A stretch of DNA of 14,756 bases from the NCBI GenBank assembly GCA_010015655.1, contig ML976732.1, positions 273,827 through 288,582 on the forward strand, given 5' to 3'. A model generated the notes under the pieces. It was not told the DNA's origin. It searched no databases and saw only the letters and a list, made by a program, of their open reading frames with translations. How positions within the stretch are numbered: the stretch's first letter is position 1; every line of letters starts with the position of its first letter. The translations under genes were made by a program, and so were the position numbers. Positions 9,313 to 14,756 of this stretch are shown one piece after another. The stretch comes from Bimuria novae-zelandiae CBS 107.79. Its lineage: Eukaryota > Ascomycota > Dothideomycetes > Pleosporales > Didymosphaeriaceae.

Positions 9313-9350
9313 TTACTACTTAAAAGTTATTACTTTTTAATTTAAAAGAC
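9313..9350 (+). repeat. AT-rich direct repeat, copy 2 (spans the inner edge of the outer right repeat)
   Basis: Reads TTACTACTTAAAAGTTATTA, continues as ...CTTTTTAATTTAAAAGAC, and matches the loop segment 8788-8825 with a few differences. Its end overlaps the inner boundary of the outer right terminal repeat. Confidence 0.6.
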
Positions 9351-9571
9351 CTAAATTTTCCCAGTTTTCTACGTTTTTTCCTAAACTAATTATTTAAAAA
9401 AAAAATCTGGAAATATAGATATAACTTTTCTTTATAACTTTTATAAGGGAAGTTTTAAATAATAATTACTAGTTAAGAAGTTATATTACTTTAAACCTTT
9501 ACATTTTTCTTGATTTTCCTAGTAAAAGGCCGTGCATCACGCGAATCCGTGCATTACGCGCACGGATACGT
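9345..9571 (-). repeat. Outer terminal inverted repeat, right copy (227 bp)
   Basis: Reverse complement of 8110-8336, ending in ...CACGGATACGT before the TA at 9572-9573. Differences from the left copy include CpA/TpA transitions (left AAGCAAT versus right, reverse-complemented, AAGTAAT; CTAG versus CCAG), which fit the context of fungal repeat-induced point mutation. Confidence 0.85.
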
Positions 9572-9573
9572 TA

Positions 9574-9838
9574 TGAAATGGGCTGCTATGGGTTACTATC
9601 AATTTTGTCACGGCGCGATGATTTCGCTGATTGGTGTCAAGTTTTCCCAGCGAGGCTCGGTTGACTTTGAGGTCTTCGGCTTGGTGGCTATAAGGTATTG
9701 TTCCAAACCTGAGGAGCTGTACGAGATGTAGGTTATAGGGTGATGAAGAAACTGTTGTGAGTATTATGTCAGGTCCGGAGGATTAGGCTGTTGGCACGCT
9801 ACGATTGCGATGCTAAGAAACTTGTCTAATCATCAGGT
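9574..9838. other. Spacer between the palindromic element and the first small secreted protein gene
   Basis: About 265 bp of balanced-composition sequence. The only open frame of note (plus, ending 9731) begins inside the transposon terminal repeat and shows no family features. No gene is called. Confidence 0.4.
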
Positions 9839-9895
9839 TCAACTGCACTGGTACATACGCGCAGATGTGTTCACAGTGAGGTGAGGGTGCCAAGG

Positions 9896-10165
9896 CTAGT
9901 TCAGCCACATGCTGACGGACAAGTGCCAGAACGATTCCTTTGGACTCACGAAGCCGTCGTCTAGAACGGCTCTGCCGTACATGCAGGTCCACTCGCCGCC
10001 GACCAGCACCTCGTTGCTGTCAAAAACCGACAACTTCGCGGACGAGCTGAAACCGCTGTCGGCGCACTGGGCGCACGAATACACCCAGAAATCAGCGACA
10101 GGGACCTGCGCCATGGCCGAAGCAGCCATGAGGGCTTGCAGGACAAGGATAGAACGCTGCTGCAT
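9896..10165 (-). CDS. Small secreted protein (89 aa), candidate effector-like
   Basis: The minus-strand frame from ATG 10165 to TAG 9896-9898 encodes 89 aa. Residues 1-20 form a typical signal peptide (MQQRSILVLQALMAASAMAQ, cleavage likely after AMAQ). The mature part begins VPVADFWVYSCAQCADSGFS and has cysteines at 31, 34 and 61. The frame is open further upstream to 10333, but the TATA box at 10280-10286 and the signal peptide favour the start at 10165. An alternative 3' structure is possible: donor GTGAGT at 9949 with TAG acceptor ending at 9896 gives a 54-nt phase-0 intron and an 18-residue tail ending in YQCS, stop TGA at 9839-9841. That would give 90 aa and an even cysteine number. I do not recognise the family; small secreted proteins are common candidates for host interaction in plant-associated fungi. 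Confidence 0.65.
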   Translation of the reverse strand: MQQRSILVLQALMAASAMAQVPVADFWVYSCAQCADSGFSSSAKLSVFDSNEVLVGGEWTCMYGRAVLDDGFVSPKESFWHLSVSMWLN

Positions 10166-10279
10166 CTTCAAAGATTGAATCTTGAGACTGATGATGGATG
10201 GTGAGGAGAATGGGAAGTGCACTTGAGTGCTGGAACGGAGCTGCTTGGTGATGACACTGAAGCAGTGGAACGCGTTGAC

Positions 10280-10286
10280 ATTTATA
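10280..10286 (-). promoter_or_regulatory. TATA box of the small secreted protein gene
   Basis: TATAAAT on the minus strand, about 115 nt upstream of ATG 10165. The spacing fits a fungal TATA-containing promoter and supports that ATG over the more upstream ones. Confidence 0.5.
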
Positions 10287-11960
10287 CATTCACGACGTCG
10301 ACCAAATTGATCTACTCGGGTCTTCCTCTGCATTGAAGACAGTCCTCTATAGCTCGGTCATCCACATTCAGTCATGCCACTGTCTGTGGTACTCACGGTG
10401 CTCGTCGATCTCGCACGGGTTCTTCCTTCTACCACCATCCTCGTCACGACTATCACGTCCTTAGTCCTAGCAAGCATTTCTATCCGTGGCATTGATCGGA
10501 AAAGCTGTTGGAGGGAGCCTGAATTCCTGGGTACGTCGGGTACTAAAAAAGTACTTGGTGATGACGTATGGCTGTGTTCTTGGGATCAGCAGGAACGTTT
10601 CCGTGCCGCTTGTATTAGAAGTAATAGCTGGGGATCCTTTCGTACGGGTAAGATCCACCGTGGTCCGAAGGAAGGCAGCATCCCCCCCGTGTGGGTCTCT
10701 GTTAAGCCGCATGCTGCAACGCGAGGCTCGCTTCCATGGATGGCGTTGGGGGCCGGGGCAGAGCGGCGCCATTTTCCCCGCAAAAAGAACCACGTCAAAA
10801 CCGTTGGCGGGCCGCCGGCCTCGTTTCTTCAGCCAATTGGCCACACCAGTATAGAACACTCGTACTTTCTCGTTGCGTCCCTTTTCGACAAGAAAGGTTA
10901 CATTCTTCTATCTTCCAATCGGAGATAGATGCGCACGATGCCGTGCTGTCCCAATTGGGAAAACTCTTGATCGCCAAAAGCATTTGACACTAATTATGAT
11001 AGCGTTGCATTTGCGGGTATAGGTCTCTACTATCCCTTTGAGCGTGGTAAATTGTAAGTAGAACTGAAAACTGCCTCGCTGGAGCGCGCATCTTGCCCAT
11101 TTCTCGTTAGATCCGATTCCACAAATATGCGGGTCTTCCTTCGTCGTGAACCACCGCGGACGTCGGATGTTGATCCCTTCCATTCTCAACGGCCAGCGAA
11201 GTCGATCTAGCCCCCCCCCTCGGTGTGCTTGGCCTTGGGCAAGGTTCGCTCACGTGTTTACCATCCCACACGGATCTCCTGAGCATTTGTCGTTGCAGAG
11301 CCGCATATCCGAATCCACGCAGGACGAAGAATCTGATCACGCGAAAAGGAATCGAATCCTCAACACCATCGAAGTTTTCGAAACGTAATTCCTTGGTATC
11401 AAGGCGCTTACCAAAAATGAAGAAAGATCCTGCATGGTAAAGACATGCATGGTAAAGACATGCATGTCAAGACATAGGTGTGGGCTGTGTCTGTAGGACT
11501 AACACAGATATTCCAGCAGAACTGTTTAGCCGTCTTAACCCTATATCAAAATGCTAAGATGTCCATATGGGAAGGATAGCGAATGGCTTAGTCCATGCGA
11601 CCGCCTTGCACGCAGGTACACGAAATCTGAAATTGGCAGGCCCTTCACCGTGGCACTAAGCAGGCGGTGGAGAATAGCACAGTTAGAATTAACATCTCGC
11701 ACGAAGAATGCAATGTAGCCGATCGGTACTTTTGTTGATCATCGAGTTTTCGAGTGCGGTTATGCGGAACAGGGTGACATTTCAACCCCATTGGAGCCTC
11801 CGACTGACATCATACAAAGCATGTGCGTTCGCCTGTGGAGATGCGTGCACGATATTCGTGCGATACTGACTAGACATTGTAGTGTTGGCGGTCGGGGGTC
11901 GGAGGGCAATAGCCGTTGCCTCTGACGACATGTAGGAGCTATTGCAGCTGGCCACGGTAG
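10287..11960. other. Long gene-poor stretch with unassigned open frames
   Basis: About 1.7 kb. Three overlapping open frames sit at 10374-10928 (plus, 184 codons, hydrophobic N-terminus), 10486-10854 (plus) and 10467-10859 (minus). None has a recognisable domain, and their mutual overlap means at most one could be real. On the minus strand, about 11430 down to 11230, a continuous frame includes GFGYAALQRQMLRRSVWDG and a preceding FENFDGVEDSIPFRVIRFFV. It looks protein-like but matches no family I know and could be a relic. A 15-bp minisatellite lies at 11431-11475. I call no gene here. Confidence 0.4.
11431..11475 (+). repeat. 15-bp minisatellite, about three copies
   Basis: Tandem units of ATGCATGGTAAAGAC, the third slightly altered and one base shorter (ATGCATGTCAAGAC). 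Each unit contains the palindrome ATGCAT, except the first, which starts CTGCAT. No function is evident. Confidence 0.8.
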
Positions 11961-11967
11961 GAATGCA

Positions 11968-11973
11968 TATAAG
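11968..11973 (+). promoter_or_regulatory. TATA box of the six-cysteine secreted protein gene
   Basis: TATAAG preceded by GCA, about 100 nt upstream of ATG 12069. It is followed by a leader poor in G and rich in C and A (CAATCTTC, CCCCCAACGCAAGAACCCAA), typical of fungal 5' UTRs. Confidence 0.55.
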
Positions 11974-12068
11974 ATAAAGGGTAGAGAGGTAGAGATCACA
12001 TCACACATCCATCAGACTCAGCAATCTTCTAATCGACCCCCAACGCAAGAACCCAACTCTACGTCAAC

Positions 12069-12545
12069 ATGGTCTCCACCAAGTCCCTTCTCTTCACTGC
12101 TCTCTCGGCTTCGTCCGCAGTCTCTGCCTGGAGAGCCGGTAAGTCACCACACCACCTATCATAGGCGTTCCTTCATAGAGTTCGCATGTTTCTTTTTTTC
12201 TCCACCGGACCACCTCCGTTGACCCCCTGTCCAGGAGCTTTCCATCTGTCAAACTCTTGCAACACCACTCTTACCCCCGACTCCGGCTGGCGCAGCGGAG
12301 ACCCAAGCGTCACAAGCGGGTGCCAGGGCTTCGTCACCACGGGCTCGGGGATCAACCGTATGATGGTGGAGAACTGGGACGACAACTGCCACTTCGACAT
12401 CTACGACGTGATCGATACCTCCTGCGAGTTTACAGATGTTCTCTTCTCGATCTCCAAGGATCAAGGCGATCAGGAGGGTGATTTTTTGTGCACAAACGCA
12501 TTGGGCTTTCCTAACGGCTTCAACTTCAAGTACGTCTGCGAGTAA
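12069..12545 (+). CDS. Six-cysteine small secreted protein (2 exons, 126 aa), candidate effector-like
   Basis: Exon 1 is 12069-12138 and exon 2 is 12235-12545 (TAA at 12543-12545). The 96-nt phase-1 intron starts GTAAGT, has a branch-like GTTGACC and ends TGTCCAG. Residues 1-20 are a clear signal peptide (MVSTKSLLFTALSASSAVSA), so the intron splits the gene just after the secretion signal, as in many fungal secreted proteins. The mature part (about 106 aa) has six cysteines at 32, 53, 75, 87, 109 and 125, an even number compatible with three disulfides. The sequence is acidic (SCEFTDVLFSISKDQGDQEG) and ends NFKYVCE. I do not recognise the family. Size, secretion signal, cysteine content and nearby transposons match the usual profile of effector candidates, but that role is inference only. 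Confidence 0.8.
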
Positions 12546-12923
12546 GAGTTGGGTGAGTAGAGGACGGACGACCAAGACAAGTAAAAGGATACGTTGTATG
12601 GTCTGCCGGGTGTTTAGTTGCTAGTTCAAATCAGATGTATATGCGCAATTCCAACCACTTTCCATCGTTTCTGCTGCCGAACTTTGGTTGTTGAGCCTTC
12701 AATGAGAAAGTGAGGTCTCCATTATGGGAAAGTTGTCGCTACTGAAGAAGATGGCAAGAGCTTGTGTCAGTCCTGTTCTGAGCTTCAAGCAGCTCACCGG
12801 ATGAAAGCCTGTCCAATAGGTATTCGTCGACCCTGCAGAATATGGCATTGTGGTAACCTTAGACGGGGGAAGCGGAAGAGAAGGGTACAGAGTTAAGACT
12901 GTTTCCGACGCTCGCCAAGGCGC
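12546..12923. other. 3' flank of the secreted protein gene up to the transposon
   Basis: About 380 bp between the secreted-protein stop codon and the TA target site of the Fot1-like element. A minus-strand open frame here (12699-12974) crosses into the transposon end, so it is not a gene. Nothing else is seen. Confidence 0.5.
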
Positions 12924-12925
12924 TA

Positions 12926-12969
12926 ACGTGTCCGTGCGCGTAACGATCGGATTCGCGTAACGATCGCCG
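12926..12969 (+). repeat. Terminal inverted repeat of the Fot1-like element (single visible end)
   Basis: About 44 bp, recognised by similarity to the palindromic element's ends: the same ACGT.TCCGTGCGCGTAA start and a doublet of 13-bp motifs around a GATTC spacer. Its inverted partner is outside the window, so the exact repeat length cannot be fixed. Confidence 0.75.
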
Positions 12970-13077
12970 AACACCAGAACAGCTCTATCAGCAATAAGGC
13001 AATAGAGCCACCCACAGTTAGTATTATTATAAGATTTTCTAGTTGATTACTATATAGATCCTTGCGATTGATTTTCA

Positions 13078-14756
13078 CTATTTATATCTATCAGGAAGCT
13101 TGACGTCGCGGCCGCTGCGTGTAGATTTGGTTGGGGCAGCAGATGCGCCCTCTGAGGCCTCCCCAACATCTGTAGCATCAACACCACGTTTCTGACGCTT
13201 TCTGCTCTGTAGAGATGACTGAGAGGCCTTTCTCTTACCCTTTTGGGATAGTTGCAGAGCTTTTTCAGCGTCGTGGGCAGACTTCTGGGCAGCGCGCTGA
13301 GCAGCCTTTTCAACCCTCTCCTCCTCCTTCGCCTTCTTAGCTGCCTCTCGCGCAGCACGCTTTTCCTGCTGCATTTTCTCCTTGTATAGCTTAGCTGCCT
13401 TCTTCAGCTCTGCTGTCTCCGCTTTTTAAAGCTGCTGTTGCTTATCCTCTTGCTCCTTAATTGATTGACGAACATGTGCCTCCCTTACTTTCCTTAGTGA
13501 CCATAAAATAGCCCCACCATGATACTCCTGGCGCTGTTAAAGGTCAAAAGCTTTGCCCTTCTTTTTACGCTTCTTCTTGATAGATAGCGCCTGCCTAAGC
13601 CCATCGTTGTCATGCTTAAGCAGCTCATTTTGGACAGATAGATAGTGGAGCGATTGACGAAGCTTCTTTGTATCTTGACTACCCTGTTCCTTCACTGCTG
13701 ATCGTAAAAGCCTATCCACCTTTCTCCAATCATGATCGCTGAGCCTTAATGAAGAGCTATCGCCTGATTCTTGATCCTGCGTGAACCTATTAAGGATAGG
13801 ATCAGGATTAGGTGGTGATATGCCTGTGGCTCTAAAAGAGCTGAGGATAGTTGATTTCTTAAAGGAGGCCTTCCACGCATTCCAGAATAGGGGGAAGAAG
13901 TCGTCTTTAGTGATAGAAGCTAGGCCCTGGCTTCTATAAAGGTATCGTGATAGCTCTGCTGAGTACGCTGTTGATAGAGGCTTGAACATCGCAACATCAA
14001 GTGGCTGAAGCGTATGAGTTGAGTGAGGAGGCAGGACAGCAAGCAGGATCCTATGCTTATCACAATAGTCAATAAAGTCCATAGTAACATGAGATCCGTG
14101 GCCGTCCACAATCAAAAGTTGATAGGATCGTCAAGTCTTCTCTTTTGTACAGCGATCAAACACCTGCTCAAGCCAGGCAAGCCCGATATCGTTGTTCGTC
14201 CAGCCAGAGGATGATGAGGTGATAAAGACTTCGTGTTCTCCTGCCTTGATATCCTCTACCCAGCTTGATTGGATGCCCTTGTTGGCGGCCTCATAGATGA
14301 GGCTTGGCGGCAGAGCTGATCCATCAGCGCAGATACATGCCAGGAGCGTGATCCATGCGCGATTGCCATCTTGGAGTGATGCCCTAACCTCCTTCTTCTC
14401 CCACATTCGTCTGCTGAATATCCTCTTTGATCTACCAACGATACCGATCAGGCAGCCTTTCTCATCCATATTGTAGATATGACGAGGATCTATATGATAT
14501 TGATCCATCTTGCTGTGTAGAAATTGGAAATAGAAGCGATATTTATCCTCTGAATCAGCTTTGTGGCGATTGCTGTCCATGCCGACCGTCCATTGTGAGA
14601 TGAGATGAATGCTGTGTCGGTTGATAAAGCGCGTAACCCAGCTCTCGCTAACTGGCTCCTTTGCTATCGTAGAGGCGAAGTTCTGTATCATCTCTCTAGT
14701 GGGAGGTATATGTCTCTCTGTGAGTCTTTTGATATATCGTACAAGCTCCTCCTCTT
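13078..14756 (-). pseudogene. Fot1/pogo-family transposase (DDE_1), interrupted by three stop codons, 5' end beyond the window
   Basis: One minus-strand frame runs from the window edge to TAG at 13078-13080, with in-frame stops at 14131-14133 (TGA), 13537-13539 (TAA) and 13426-13428 (TAA) and no frameshift. In order: the end of a CENP-B/Tc5-type helix-turn-helix region (EEELVRYIKRLTERHIPPTR near the edge, then SESWVTRFINRH), then the DDE_1 endonuclease with first acid in YNMDEKG, second in IVDGHGSH and third in LQPLDVAMFKPL. Last comes a Lys/Arg/Ala-rich coiled tail (KRAAREAAKKAKEEERVEKA) ending in DVKLPDRYK, typical of fungal members of this family. Each stop is one C-to-T change from a sense codon (CGA or CAA), and two of the three are in the CpA context favoured by RIP. 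The enzyme would cut and paste the element at TA, but this copy should not make a full-length protein. Confidence 0.92.

Larger units (their letters stand above)
8110..9571. mobile_element. Non-autonomous TA-flanked DNA transposon (Tc1/mariner-pogo-like ends) with a nested palindrome
   Basis: Both ends carry the same inverted sequence beginning ACGTATCCGTGCGCGTAATG. Each end is flanked by TA (8108-8109 and 9572-9573), the target-site duplication typical of the Tc1/mariner/pogo superfamily. The outer inverted repeats are about 227 bp (8110-8336 and 9345-9571) and mostly AT-rich after the first 55 bp. No transposase frame is present, so it must rely on an enzyme supplied elsewhere. Most of the interior is a second palindrome with 386/387-bp arms, followed by a 133-bp AT-rich remainder (9212-9344). 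The end sequence resembles that of the Fot1-like element starting at 12926 (about three quarters identical over 44 bp), which supports the superfamily assignment. I do not recognise a named family. Confidence 0.85.
12926..14756 (-). mobile_element. Fot1/pogo-like DNA transposon, one end and most of its transposase; continues beyond the window
   Basis: The left boundary is a TA (12924-12925) followed by ACGTGTCCGTGCGCGTAACG. This terminal sequence contains two direct 13-bp motifs, at 12938-12950 and 12955-12967 (GCGTAACGATCGS, 17-bp spacing). The same layout ends the palindromic element at 8110-9571. The rest is occupied by a transposase on the minus strand with a pogo/Fot1-type DDE_1 catalytic domain. 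The element's other terminal repeat and the transposase N-terminus lie to the right of the window. Confidence 0.9.

Noticed and set aside
8110..9571. CRISPR-like or origin-like interpretation of the repeats
   Set aside because: The repeats are two inverted pairs with TA target duplications, not regularly spaced direct repeats, and the context is a eukaryotic genome.
9510..9731. Plus-strand frame starting in the right terminal repeat
   Set aside because: Begins within the transposon end and shows no family features beyond it; most likely chance.
10374..10928. 184-codon plus-strand open frame with hydrophobic N-terminus
   Set aside because: Considered as a secreted or membrane protein gene. 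There is no recognisable domain, long frames overlap it on both strands, and no clear promoter or splice evidence was found.

Overview
The window looks like a piece of a filamentous ascomycete genome, most likely a Dothideomycete such as a Pleosporales species. The evidence is short introns (48-96 nt) with GTAAGT-type donors and CTAAC/CTGAC-like branch sites, a fungal oxidosqualene cyclase, Fot1/pogo-type transposon sequence, C-to-T decay resembling repeat-induced point mutation (RIP), and small secreted protein genes lying beside transposons. The lineage call is inference.

Layout. (1) 426-1450 (+) is a three-exon gene for a DUF1295/steroid 5-alpha-reductase-like membrane protein whose start codon I could not place. 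(2) 1451-3335 has no supportable gene. (3) 3398-4519 (+) is a two-exon gene for a serine-rich, mostly disordered protein of unknown function. (4) 5214-7618 (+) is a four-exon oxidosqualene cyclase (lanosterol synthase, ERG7-like), complete at 743 aa, with a probable leader intron at 5102-5209. (5) 8110-9571 is a 1462-bp non-autonomous DNA element flanked by TA. It has 227-bp AT-rich terminal inverted repeats, and inside them lies a second, almost perfect palindrome with 386/387-bp arms. (6) 9896-10165 (-) and 12069-12545 (+) are two small secreted protein genes, each with a TATA box 100-120 nt upstream of its ATG. (7) From 12926 to the window end is a Fot1/pogo-like transposon. Its transposase, on the minus strand, keeps the catalytic acids but carries three in-frame stops, each explicable by one C-to-T change.

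The left part (about 1-7.6 kb) is ordinary core genome: a lipid-type reductase, an unknown protein and a sterol enzyme. The right part (about 8.1-14.8 kb) is accessory-like: transposons, low gene density and secreted-protein genes. The most unusual structure is the nested palindrome at 8110-9571. Its terminal repeats share the architecture of the neighbouring Fot1-like element (two 13-bp motifs 17 bp apart), but the motif core is changed the same way in both copies (TGCA versus CGAT). This suggests two related transposase-recognition specificities side by side.
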